Shown here piece after piece: positions 46,131 through 58,700 of a DNA stretch of 64,000 nt (position 1 is the stretch's first letter; every line of letters begins with the position of its first letter). The notes below the pieces were generated by a model. It saw nothing but the letters and a program-made list of their open reading frames with translations, had not been told where the DNA came from and made no database searches. The stretch is from assembly GCA_003993805.1 (NCBI GenBank), contig RSEF01000014.1, forward strand, positions 5,866,019 to 5,930,018, given 5' to 3'. The position numbers were made by a program, and so were the translations under genes. The stretch is from Himantopus leucocephalus (lineage: Eukaryota; Chordata; Aves; Charadriiformes; Recurvirostridae).

Positions 46131-49100
46131 GGAAGGATTCCGGGTAAATAAACAGCAGCTGCTGTTGAACTGGATCTGACAGCTTTTTCCCATTCTCCGG
46201 CTGGCTCTGTGATTGCGTCCAGGTGCGGGGAGCGGAGGCCGGAGGCTGAGCGTTGAGATGCAGGGACAGATTTGGCATCGTTCTGCTTGAACAGCGTTGG
46301 CTGCGACAAGATGACTCCGGGCTGACCCTTGATACATACATTGAAAGACAAGACCCCATGGGGTGGGAATGACCGTACCTCGAGCCCATGGCCTGTCTGC
46401 AGGTGGGAGGCAATTTTGGGGCGCTCAAGAGTCTGGTCACCATCCCCAGCACCCTCCCCTCCCATCGACCCAGCTCTCACGCCCCTCTCCACGGAGGTGG
46501 TCCCTGTCACATCAGGCTGTGCCGAAGCCAGCGGTGGCCCTCAAGCTTGGTGGAAGGTTGGTTTGAGACACAGGAAACCAAACTCAGTTTCACTTTGGGT
46601 TGTTGGGTTAAATGCTGAGCTAGACCTATGGATCTGAGAGCAACCCAAGTCCAAGGGCCTTTGCGGTCTGGTCTCCATCCCTGCCTGGGGAGCCCCTGGG
46701 GGAGTCTCGGTGTTTCCCCCCAGCACGAGTGGCAGCCCCAGCGCCCCCCGGCGCTGCAGGGATGCTGATTGAAAAGAGGAGCAAAAAGGCTTATCATAAC
46801 TCGCCCCGCACACAGTAGCTTTGTGCTGTCCCTCGGGGATGCGCAGCACCCATGGGTGAAAGTGCAAAGTTGCGTTTTCGCTCACCAGGGTGGGAGCTCA
46901 GTCACAGGTGAAAGCACATGTCCCATGGCCGCACCTGATGCCACCTCGTCTCCCAATGCTCATGAGCTGCCCACCTTGGTCATGCTGACTCCTCCAGTGG
47001 GGACTTTCCCACACTGGAGTGCAAACCAAAGCCGCTGTCCCTCTGTGATGCCAGCGTTCTCACTGGATCCTGACAAAACCCAACAGACCCACTGTCTTCC
47101 CGCCATCCAGAGGACACTCTGCTGCCTGCACTCTGCGCCCGCCCTGGCAATGGCACGGCGCCGCTCGGCAATGAATCACCGTCTGGCGCGGACAGCATCC
47201 CTCTCCATACCACACCTGCCACGCTTTGGTTCGCCTTTCCACTGGACAAGTTTTTCCCCCTCCCTTTGAGAGTGGCTCTTTTCAGCTTCCCATGAAAGGA
47301 GCCTGTTCACCCCGTGATGGATTGCACCTGATTTCAATATCAATGAAGGACTCGGCTCTGCCTGCACAGCCCTGAGCAGCCTGGTTAGCCGAGGTTTGTT
47401 AACAGGGTTGCCCTCCTCCTCTGCTGCACCGAGGAGCCAAGGCAGCGGCCGATCCCATCCCTGGGAACGGGTTCTCCTGCCAGCCAGGCGGGCAGCGCCA
47501 GCAATGGGTGCGTGATACACGGGGCAGCGGAGGCAGGGATGGCCTCGCAGAGGGGTTTTCCGAGGGCTGTGCGAGCGGCGAAGGGTGGTTAGCACAGGGC
47601 CTCCTCCTCCGAGCATCCCGCCCGAAGAGCTGGGCGTTGCCATGGTGCCTCCTCTCCCTCTGCTGATTTAAAAAAAGAAATGAAAGAAGAGAAAAAAGAT
47701 GATCTTTTCTTTTCTCCCAGCCTTTTATCTCCTCCTTTAAGGCTGTTGCTTTGAGTCCTATGTCAAAAGCATCCATTGCTAAAGGAGCCAGAGGGTGCCA
47801 TAAATTCAGGCAGCCCCGAGCGATGCCTCTTGTCCCCCACCCCATCATACGAGGCGCCTTTGTTCTTCCCACTGGCTGCAATTCATGGCCCTCAAGCCAG
47901 GGCTGTTTCCAAGTGTGCTGTCCCCCTTGTCCCCACACTGGCGGACAAGCCATGGAGGAGGCACCGGGTGTGTTTTGGCGGTGCAATACCTGCCACGAAA
48001 TCAGCAGCCTTGCTACACGCCGAGCCCAGCCTGAACGGATGCCCGCTGCTCCGCATGCTTCATGTCCCGCGGGGATCAGAGTCGTGATGACAGCCCCCTG
48101 CTAACCAGCTTTTTAAAGTTATCCTTGTGTTTTGGAGTTCCTCGGCTCAATTCCCACCACATGGGCCAAATGGATGTCAGCTTCCCGGCGAGGTGCAGCG
48201 TGGCAGGCAGCCTGGCGAGGCTGTGAACGGGCTTCCTAACTGCCAAGCTGCAGTTCGCTGAGAGCATCTTATGGGTTTCTTCAGCAATAAAAATCCCCTG
48301 CTATACTCATATCTTACCTGAGAGAGCAGAAAGGGCAGAAACTCTATTGGTATCAACCTCCCGCGCTGAGAAAGTGCAAGTGAAACGATCCCAGGAAAAC
48401 ACATCCTTCCAAGCTCTCCTGGCCACCATTCACGGTCAGATAGGAGCCCAGATGAAGCGACCGGAAAGTCCCACGGAAAAGGTGAAGAAAAGCGATGGGA
48501 ATTACTCAGCCCGCTCTGGCTGGCCCGAAGGGCAATCCCCCAGCTCTCCCTCTGCCTGCACCCTGCAGGGTGCGTAAACCGTGCCTGGGGATCTAACAGA
48601 AACGCTGAGGCAGAGTTAGCGTCGTGTTCCCCCCTCTCCTCTCCCCTCCCTGGGGTTTAGTTAAGCTGTGTGTCATGGAGAAGAGGAAAAGGAAAACAGA
48701 GAGAGAGGAAAAGCAATGGAAACTGTAAAAACAGTGAAGGACTCCTCCAGCACCCTGAGAGCTCGGGAATAGGAATGAGGGTATAGTTTTCCAATGGGAA
48801 AAATAAACCTTCCCGCTAAGCCAGAGAGGTGAGTCCCTCCGGATGAGGTCGAGACTATCTGAAAGTCTGGAGCAGCCAGATGGCTTGTCCTCCTCTGCAG
48901 TGGTGTGGCTTTGTCCCTTCAGGGCCCAGGCTTCTCTCCCCCATGTCCTTGGCTGAGTTTTGTGTTTCTGTGGTGGTTTCTGTGCTAACGCTGCTCCCAG
49001 GGATGCGGACGAGAGCCTGCGGTAGTGACACCCTGCCTGTTGCCCTCCTTTTATTTATTAACTGGCATCTGTTGGCACGGAAAACATAAAGTGACAGCAC

Positions 49101-52099
49101 AGTTGACCGCATTGCCCCCGAGCCCCATAGTGACACCCTGTGACAGCCCCCTATGGGATGAGGGCACAGCTCGACCTCCCACCATGGTGCACTTCACCAG
49201 GGTCCCCATGACAGCCCTGCTGACAGCAGCTGAGATGAGTTTTCCACTTCTCCCTGGCTCGCACGGTGGCAGCGGCTGTGAGGGCATGGGGACAGGTCTT
49301 TCACATTGCTCATCCCTCCTTCTCTGGCCTGAGCAAGTCAAGCCTTTCCCCCTGGACTTCCCTCCCCAGAGCAGGAGAAGGCATTTGCTGGCTTTTGTTG
49401 AGACGCACTTTCAAGGCTGGGGCTGAGCAAACAGCTTGGGGAGGTGCCAAAGCTCCTGTTGCGGAGACCCGGTCTCTGGCGGAGCCGCGGGGGCTGTTGG
49501 CAGCGAGGCGAGCAGCTGCGCAGCAAGACGTTGCATCACGGAGGTGGATGTAGGTGCGGCCCCTGTGGCGGGCTGTTCGTGCCTTGGGGCTACTCTTTAC
49601 TGCGGTGTCTGACAGATGCTGGCAGGTAAGGGCTGGCCGGCAGGATCAGCGCTGCCTGAAACACAAACGCGCACCAGAAAAAAAGGTGCCGGGAGGCAGG
49701 GATGGGTAAGCACGCTGGAGTCTTCTTGACAGCTGGATTTCCTGTGCCTGCGCCAGCTCCCTGCCGCAGGTCTCTCCCCAGTCCCCGTGCAGCTCCTGGG
49801 GATGCTGCTCCCCCGGGGATGGAGGAGTTGGAGGAATCCGGGGTGCAGCGAGGGGTCTGCAAACACCCCGCTATGCAAGCAGCTTTCCCCATGGATTCGC
49901 CCCACGTGGTCCCCACCGGGGAGGGACTGCAGGGGGGTAGGGGCTTGGAGCAGAACAGAGCGGCTTCAGCCCTTAACTAGAGACTGGGTGTGATGGAAAT
50001 ACTCCAGCAGGTCTCCGGTAAGAAGGTAAAACCCCTTCCAAGCCCATTTCCTTGCAAAGTTTGTCCCAGAGCCCAGCCGGAGGCTGTCTCGGGAGCTAAC
50101 CTTGCACTGGAGAGATGTGCAGCCGCCTTCTGCACCCGCTCCACTGCCTCCCACCAAGCCGCAGTCCACAAGACAGAACCAACTGGGATCTCACGAGGCG
50201 TATCTCCATGGGTTTTCCAAGTGAAGTCCTGGGAAGACTAAATAGGGTTGATCTCTCCCATTTCTTCCCTGGAAATTCCCAATGCGTACGTGTTTTTCCA
50301 CCCAGCCTGCGCATCATAGCAAGGAATCTGCTTTTGGTCCATCCCTTGTGGGAAGCGTGAGCGTGGCTTGTATGACGATGACGCCAGGTTGCGCCACATG
50401 CTCACTGAGTACTTTTGGCAAGTTCTGGAAGTGAGTAAAACCAAGAAGTAAATGCGGGACTGACATGTGTAGAGATATCCGTAATATTTTCCCGGGCAGC
50501 TTTGTGGCGTGCAGGGCATCGGCGTCGTGGTTAATTAAACTGTGGTCTCCATAGCAACCGGGCAGGGATTGGAGGAATTATATATTTACTTTCATTTATA
50601 GTGGCAGCCTTCATCCTGAGATTAAATGGGAGCCAGCCCCTCTCCCCGAACACACGGCAGCTCCGGGGCAGCTTCTGCAGCGGGAGAGGGAAGAAAAGGC
50701 TGCTTGTTTCTTGAGATGCCCTTTACTATTCAAGCTCCTTCTACGTGGTTTTATTCAGCTGCATCTTACACCAGGCATCAAACAAGCCCCAGACTATTAT
50801 GTGCTGAAAGCTTTCCCCATGGAGAAAGCTGCTTGGATCTGCCTTGTGTTTTCCAGTCCACCTCCCCAGTGAGACATACAGACAAGTTAAAACAGGCAGA
50901 TTTCGACAGGGCCCAGAGAGAGGATGGTGGAGGATCTGCCAGGCGCAGAAGGGCTGCCTCCCCTTGCTCCCCGCCCTTCCCAGTGGAAATCGGGAAGGTC
51001 GCTGCTTTCCCAGCTCCCGGCATGGGGGTTTTCTCCCCCATCGGCACCCACCAGACCTGATGCAAAGGAGACGGTCCCCGGCAAGGCCGGGGGGAAAATC
51101 TCCCCACTGGTGGCGGGGTGGGGAGGTGATGGGGAGCCACGCGATGGGGCTCCAAGCAAGGGTGGGGACTTTGCTGCTAATGTGAGCTGAAGGGTGACCA
51201 GGTGAGGGCTTCTCACAGCCCGGCATCCCCGTGTGTGCAAACGTGTCTGCTCCCTCGCACCCGGCCTGAGGCAGCCCCAGGGCTCGGGAAGGGGGGGGCA
51301 GGGTTGGGGCACCTCTTCCCCAGGGGAAAGCTCTCCCTTATCCAGGGCTGGAGAGTTTCTCCAGTGGCCAAAAACAGTCCCCAAGGGGAGATTACCCCAT
51401 CCTAGAGTTGCACTTTATGGTTTTCTAGGCTCTCCGGGGCTCCAAGAATTTGCATCCAAGCCTGGCAGCAGCGTTTCTTCACTAAATGACCCAAAAAAGG
51501 GAGTTTGTGAAAGAAAGAGGTTTAGGTGAGAGGTAAGCATGGAGGCAAAAAGAGAAGAGGCAGTGCAGGAAAAGGGGGAACAGGAAAGAGGAACTTTGTG
51601 GGGCGAAAAGGCACATTTTAAGGTCCTTTGGAGAAGAGGATCTTCACCTTTATCCAGACCAAGCACTTAGTTGATCTTTTTGAAAATTTCTGCTTACAGA
51701 AGCTTGGCCTCAGAGCTGAGTTGCTTTTTGGTGAACAGGATTGAGTTCAGCGAAAAATGTGCCCTTTTGTGGGGAACCAACAATGTGCAAATCCAGGTCA
51801 AATGCAAATGCAGGGCTTCAGCCAAAACAAGTGAGGGAGATCATTTGGAAGATGTCGAAACATCTTGTTTCAACATATTTTTCAAAACAAAACATTTTTT
51901 TGGCTTCTTTATTTCAAAACAGCTTTTCCTATTTGAACGGTGCTGCAAGCCAAAAGGAGAAGAAGGGTTAAAAAGGTGTAAAAAAGCCCCCCAAAAGGGA
52001 GGAAAACATTGTGGGTTTGGTTGGAGGGATGTTGCAGGTTGAGCTGAACTGACTTTTTTTTGACATCTTGCCAACTGTTTCCCCTTGGTATTTTTGTGG
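46131..52099. other. Intergenic, no gene recognised
   Basis: GC-rich single-copy DNA with many overlapping chance frames up to about 200 codons. No domain, RNA gene or transposon is recognised. CpG is moderately high near 47390-47650 and 49480-49620. Confidence 0.55.
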
Positions 52100-52780
52100 C
52101 ACGGAGAGCGAGTAGAGAAACCCCATGCCGCGGAGCACCCCTGAAAACCAGGGATGGAGTTTGCCACGCAGCCGCCCCAAAATCCCCCCCGCTGCTGCTT
52201 AGAAACCCCCATTTTTCCCTTCTCTCTGCCAAATTTTTCAGAGCTGCGAATGCAGCATCGTGCAGTCCTCTCTGCCTGGTGGGGACACGCATCGGGCGAA
52301 GAGCAAACCCTCCCTGGGGTCAGAAATCCCCCCGCGTCCCCGAGGGGAGCCAGCTGCGCCATCTCAACGGTCTCCCCTCTTCCCTCACCCCCGGCACCGC
52401 TCTGTTTTTCCACTCGAGCATGAGAAGCCCGAGCGGGACGAGGAAGAATACGGCCCTTTGTGTGAGCTGAATACGGGCCATGTGTTGCGCTAATGCTGCC
52501 GGTGAGCCCACCCCGAGCTGCACTAGATTAGCGCAGCTATCAGGACGCATTTAGATATGGACGATTTCCTCCGCCGTCGCCGACGAGTGGGGACAGAGTG
52601 TGGGAAAACTCTTCTCCAGGCGCGGGGCCCTTCTCTTGCCCATCGTTGCCCAATCCCAGAGCCGGGGGCCGGTTGTTAATCGGATTCCCACCGCGCCGGG
52701 TGAGATACAGCAGCGGCGTGTGACCTTCCCGGAGGTGCGGAGCGGCTGAGGAGCCCTGTGGGAACCAGGGCGAGGAAGGC
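52100..52780. promoter_or_regulatory. CpG-rich region with a TGCGCTAAT inverted repeat
   Basis: CpG-rich sequence (densest 52560-52760) flanks a less GC-rich core in which TGCGCTAAT (52486-52494) and ATTAGCGCA (52527-52535) form a perfect 9-bp inverted repeat with a 32-bp spacer. Each arm carries a homeodomain-type TAAT/ATTA core. No gene is recognised. Confidence 0.3.
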
Positions 52781-55700
52781 TGTGGTAGAAAGGAGGAGAT
52801 TTTTCAGGGTTCAATAGTCAAGGTCTTTTCCAGCAGGCCACCGTGCCTTGCAAGCTCGCATCCCACCTGTGATGTCCCCAGTTCCTGTCCCCCCTGCAGA
52901 CAGCCCACCGGAGCGGGGTGGCGTTAACCCTTGGTGGCCTGGGTGACTGGAAGTGAATTTAGAGGGGCAGAAAATGCATGGGGGAGGGAGGGGAGAGGCA
53001 GATGCAGCACTGCGGTAGAAGCTGCATCAGTCTGTGGCTGTTAATAGGTTGAAAGCCTCCCTGTCCAGGCAGGGGGATTGGACCAGTCTGGATCAGCAGC
53101 TGCTCACCTGCTATGTCGTGGGCTTCGTAGCGCTGAGCAGTACTCAGGCAGTACATCCCCATGGTCCAGACGCTTGTCAGCCCTGCCCAAAACTGGGCAG
53201 GTGGGACTGATACCCCCTTTCTGGACTGGAAGGAATAGAGGCAATAGGGAGGTTATGTGCCTTCTTCCCCATTACCAGGCAGGACTTCTGGGTCCCTGTC
53301 TCCCCTAAAACCCTGCTGCTCGTGCGATTGTATGTGGTATGCTGCTGCAAACCTATGCTATTGCTAATAACGCTGTGCAGGCAGGACATCAGCTGTGACT
53401 GGCAGGGCAGACCCAGGCCTGGACCGCAGCACCCAGCTCCCCATGCTGGGCTGCGTGTCCCCCCCTTCCAGCAGCCAGCTGGGGGGCCACCAGTGCAGGG
53501 ACGGACTGCGGTGGGGAACGCAGCCGCAGAGACCTGGCAGCAGCCGTGGTCTCTCCTGTCCTCTCCACTGGAGCTGAAGCACCCGGAGCAAACACCAGGT
53601 GCCTTCATTGCTGCCCTAAGGATGGGGACCATCGGGATGGTTCATGGAAACCCTGGGACAGGCTTTGGGGGATGGGGCTCAGTCGGCTCGTGGGAATCGG
53701 CTGTAATGGAGAGCAAACCCCTGCGGGGACACTTCCAAAGCGAGTGCCAATCCTGCCACCTCCTCCTCTCACCCCTGCGGCGCCTCCGCACCCGCTCCCG
53801 TGCTGCCTGTGGCCTCCCCGCCGAGAAAGGGCTCTCATCCCCCACCTTCCCAAAGTGGGGAGGAAGGATGGCAAACTTCACACCACCGCGTCAGGCTGGT
53901 GTCCCAGCACACCTCCACAGCATCCCGCCCCTCCGCCCCCGTGCCTTCTCACCCACCTCCTTCTCCTCCCTCAGATGTTGCTATAAAGACATCAGTGGCA
54001 GTAAAGAGGTTAATGTGTGTGGGAGGAGGAGGCGGGGGAGAGCGAAGCGGTTCCCATGAACCGGGTCCAAGGCTTTTACAGCCTCCTTAGCAAAGCAGAG
54101 CATCTGGCCATGGGGTTCATTTGCCCTGGAGCAGATGGTCCTGTCCTCCATCCATGTGGCCAGGCAGGCGGGCGATGGGCTGTGGCTGATGCTGAGCCCC
54201 AAAGAGCCTTTTGTCACTTGGAGATTTCGCAGGAGACAGGACTGAGCTGCGCTGGGGGGGAGGGAGAAGGACAGGAGAGAGGGGTCTGGGAGAGCTCTGA
54301 AACAGTCAGTCAGAACAGGCTCCTGTATATGGTTTTTTAATATAAAAGTCCTCCAGAGCTCAGTGCTGACTCCTTAACCCAGAGCCCCCATCTTCAGTGG
54401 TGCCCCCCACCAGCTCACCCCTCTCCCAGGGGACTGGTGTCCCAGCCACAGAGTGGCACTGGGACCTCCTGGCTCTCGTGTCGTTGAGTGCGTGGGCATC
54501 GGTGCAGGGAGGAGAGACTCCTCTAGCTTTGGTCAGCCTGCCTGGGCACGTCTCCTCGCTGGAAGGAGGGTTGGCACGTTCGAAGCCGCATGTCCAGCAC
54601 TGTCTGCCTCATCACGCTGCCCGTGGAGGCTCAGGAAGAAAAGGCTGGGAGACCCTGCTGGGAGACAACCTGGGGAGGCTGGAAAAGTCTCTGTCACCTC
54701 CCCACGGCCACAATGCTGGGCTCCCGAGGCCTGAGCGTGCCCTGAGGGCTGCTTTGTGGCTGCACTTCCCACACCAGAGAGATACAGCCCCAAAACCAGC
54801 TGCCACGTTCACCACGCTGCTGAGCAAGGTGTTTGGTGGAGAACACCCTTGTCAAGGATCCCGCAAAAAAGATTTATGACATGATGGTTTAAGGCTGTAA
54901 CCAGAGCTGAACTTAGCAGGCTCCTGGTTTCCTAAGAGGAGTCTCCTTCCAGTACGCAGGAGGTTTCCGTGCCTGGGGCTGCTGGGCAAGGCTGGAGCAC
55001 AGTCCTGGAGCGGGACCTCAGCATCGCATTCAATGTACTGTGAATCATGCCTCTGGTTTGTTTTCTCTCATGTGTGACATCTATCTGTGGTGCCTGGAGG
55101 GAACACAGGGCTCCACATTCGTCTACACTGAAGAACAAGCTCCTTGCTTATCCCCCTCTGAAGACAGAGTTGAGCTTCCCGATTTACCCGTATCTGGGCT
55201 TGCAATCTCTAACAAAATAGCTCTGGGCCGCCTCCTCGGCAGCTGTGACATAATTATTGTTACCAGAGATTTAAGCAAACCCTCCCTTTGCTCTCTAAGC
55301 ACTGCAGCACTTTCTCACCACTTCTCCCTGCTCTGGAGCAGGAGCCCTGAAATAGCCCCTTCCAAATTTCTGTTTCAGGGCTGAGGACCTGAGATCCTTC
55401 TCTTGGATCCTTTCCCTTCCCTGGAGGACTTCATACCGTGACACCACTTCTTTTTTCTTCTCACCAGCCTCTTAAAACAATAACCCATCCTCAGTGGTGC
55501 AGGATGTTATACAATGATTTTTAAAGTCACCATATTGCTGAGGGTTCCTGACTCCTCCTCTGCTCAGGAGGAGGAGGAGAAGGAGGATCAGCTGTGCTGG
55601 CTCCTCCAGGCTTTCTCCTGAGCCTGGCCCAGAGATCCACCTGTGCTCCTGCTCCTCTGGGTCTATGGAGGTGGGAAAAAAGGCTGAACTCAACCAGGAC

Positions 55701-58700
55701 TCCAGATGGACCTTCATCATCCTTGCCGTCCTGTGGAAATCATGTCTTTCCCTGGCCCTTTGCCAAGAATAAAGAAAATTGATGAAATCTGTGACTTTGC
55801 CAACATGCTCCTCAGCCCTTCAGGTCTCCGAGCTTCCAGGACAGCTGTAAGTTATTCTAGGAGAGACTATATCCTCCCATCCCGCTGGATTTTCCTACTT
55901 TGGCTCCACCACATCCCAAAGGGAGGACAACGCTAGCACGGATCTTCCTCTGGAAGCCTGTTTACCAGAGGATGGGAGCAATTTTCCAGATGTGCTGGAG
56001 GGAAGTGGCTTCATCCAGGGACCTGCCCATCGTGCACTTTGTATCCCCGCTAAGACATCTTTTCCTTGCAGGGAGGATGCGTGTGTTCGGCAGCCGGCCC
56101 AGCTCGCGTAAGCCTGGACCTGCTCCCAGACACCTCGGTCAGGGCCACGTCCGACGGGCTGCACGCTCGCACATGCCGTGGCGGCTCGGCAGCTGCGGGC
56201 AGCTGGCCCCACGCAGTGTCAGGGAGAGACCAGCCTTGCGCCGCTCTACCCATCCAAGAACATCCCTCCCCATCCAGGGACACGGCGGCAGGTCACGTCC
56301 CCTCCCCGGCCAGCCCTCCTGGACGCCAGCCACCCTCGCAGCACCTCCCACCTGCCTGTCCCATCATCCCCAGAAATGCTCGCGATTTCCCACCAAACTC
56401 AACGTGCTCGATCACACCGAGCCGCCGAGGGCTGCCTCAGCCTGGCAGAGGACTGCTCTTCCCAGAAGACGTAGCAAGGGGCCAGCTCGGTTTAGAGAAC
56501 TGAGAATAATAAAAGGAAACGCAACGAGCTGAAGCGCAATAGGAAGCGAGTGGCTGGGTGCGAAAGACAACAGGGGAAAGTCAATGGCAAACAGCTGTAG
56601 TGCAGATGCTGAGCAGAACCGAGAGCCTCAGCTCCGAGGGCGGACTGTGACTAACCAGCAGATGCAGCCTGGGATGAGTAAATCGGTTTATCGCTAAGGG
56701 AGGAGGTCATTTGTCACCTTAGGCAAAACCAGTGTGTCACAAATGGGAAACTGCAAATTCTCCATGACATTGCACTGTAGCAGAGAGAAACCACAGACGA
56801 TGCCGAGGAGAGCAGCCAGGACACTGGAGGAAGAAGCATTGGGCAGGAAGAGAAAGGTCTTGATCCAACTACATCCCATGTTTAGGTTTAAGCAAGTAAA
56901 CAGTCCCATTCATGTTCAAGTGCTTTAATGTTTTATTGGGCCAGGATTTTAAAAGTGATGAAAAGTCTGTATGAATCCAGAGCAGAGGCTCGTCTGAGAG
57001 AAGAGGGAGGAACCGATCAGTCAGCACGAGAAGGCTGGAGATAAGGGATCAGTCAATGACTGGTTTATATCAACAGGGCTTCACTGGGGTTACGCAGCTC
57101 CTCAGTAAAAGGAGCCAGAAGTGGCTTTGCAGGGACTAAATGCAGTTAGTATCTGTACTAAATCAGGCACTTTAATGGGATCGGGGAGGGGTGAGTGCTG
57201 TTTTCTTTGAGAAGAAGAGGCACTGCAGTCTCCTTGGACTTGTCAGTGCTCTAGATGTCATCCCATCCCGGGATGGGCAGGGTCAGGCAGCAGCCAGGCT
57301 CTGTCTATGCTGGATGGCGCTGGACACCCTCAGATGGGACAGCTGGCAGCATGAGCTTTTGCTGCAGCAGAGGCTGAGGACCAACATCCCTTCCTATGTC
57401 TCTGGGAAGCATTTAGCATCCCTGCAAATCCCTAAGTGCAAAAGGCAGTCGGATAGGCTAGCATCTCCCACTTTTTGCGGGAGGCTGTAGGTGCTTTGTG
57501 CCCAGGACCAGCTCTGCCTGGCCATGCCAAAGGGTGTGTGGAAGGAAACGGAGACAGCCCTGGGCTTTCCTCCATATTTCCCCACTCATCACTGAGTTTT
57601 TGAGGTTGTTGCTGCTCCCCCAGTGCAGAGCCAGGTATGACAAGATGGCTTCCTTCTGTTGCCTCCTCCTTGCGCATCCAGGGCACAAACCCAGATTTGT
57701 GCATGGTGTACCCGTCCGTTGCCCAGTTGTGCGTGTGTATGTGTGTTTTTCACCCTCTCCATCTCCATGCACAGACTCAGGGGTGCTTGCCAAGGGCACA
57801 GGGCTTCCATCCATACCTGCTCTTTTGTGGACATCTGAGTAGAGAAGAGAAAGCGCCGGGAAGCAGATGTCGACACAACCTCCTCGTTAAGAGATTGGTC
57901 CCTCTGGACTGCAGGAAGAGCCGCCCATCGGATAGGTCAGGAGCACCGGTGCCTTTCGGCATTGTCCTACCGCTCCGGTGCCGAGCCGTGCCGTGCGTTC
58001 CCACAGCTGCGCTACAATGGAGGCACAACAGGCTCCTCTGGGGACAAAACCTAATCTGAGAGATATGGAGACTGAGAAAGCTCTTCCTAAAAAAGATGCA
58101 GTCAAAAGCTCTTGGATGCCCTGCGCCCACGGATACCCGATACGCCCGCCTGCGGTATGATTACCTCCAGGCAGGCTTTGTCCGCTCCGGCTCCCCTGAA
58201 TGTCACACTTGTTCCCAAATACCAGTGGGGAACAATGTGGGGGCACACAAGGAAAAGCCTCCCCTGTCCCTCCCAGCCTGAAAGTAAATATCAAATGCCA
58301 GTGCCAAAGGGGAGGGAGGAGAATGGTGAGAGAGGAGACAAAAAGGAAAAAGCCCGGGGCTGAGAAATGCCACGGTGAAACTAGGTCATGGCTATAGGGT
58401 GACAGGCAGAAAAGGGTCCCTGTTCTCGGGGAGGGTGAGCAGATGCCTCTGCCCAGCAGCTCCTTGCTGCTGGTGGCCTCGTGAGCAGACACAGCTGGCG
58501 GGTGGCCGAAGAGAAGAGGAAATGTGTCATCATTACTCCCCATCTCTCCAGCTACCCTATATGATATTTCATATGAGGTGAGGTGCTTTGATGCTCCCCG
58601 TAAAATCCTTTCTGGACTCTGAGGAGGGCAACCATGGTGAGATCCAGCAGAGGTCGGAGGGCAGTGGGTGGTGGCGGGGTTGGTTTCACTCTGCCACATG

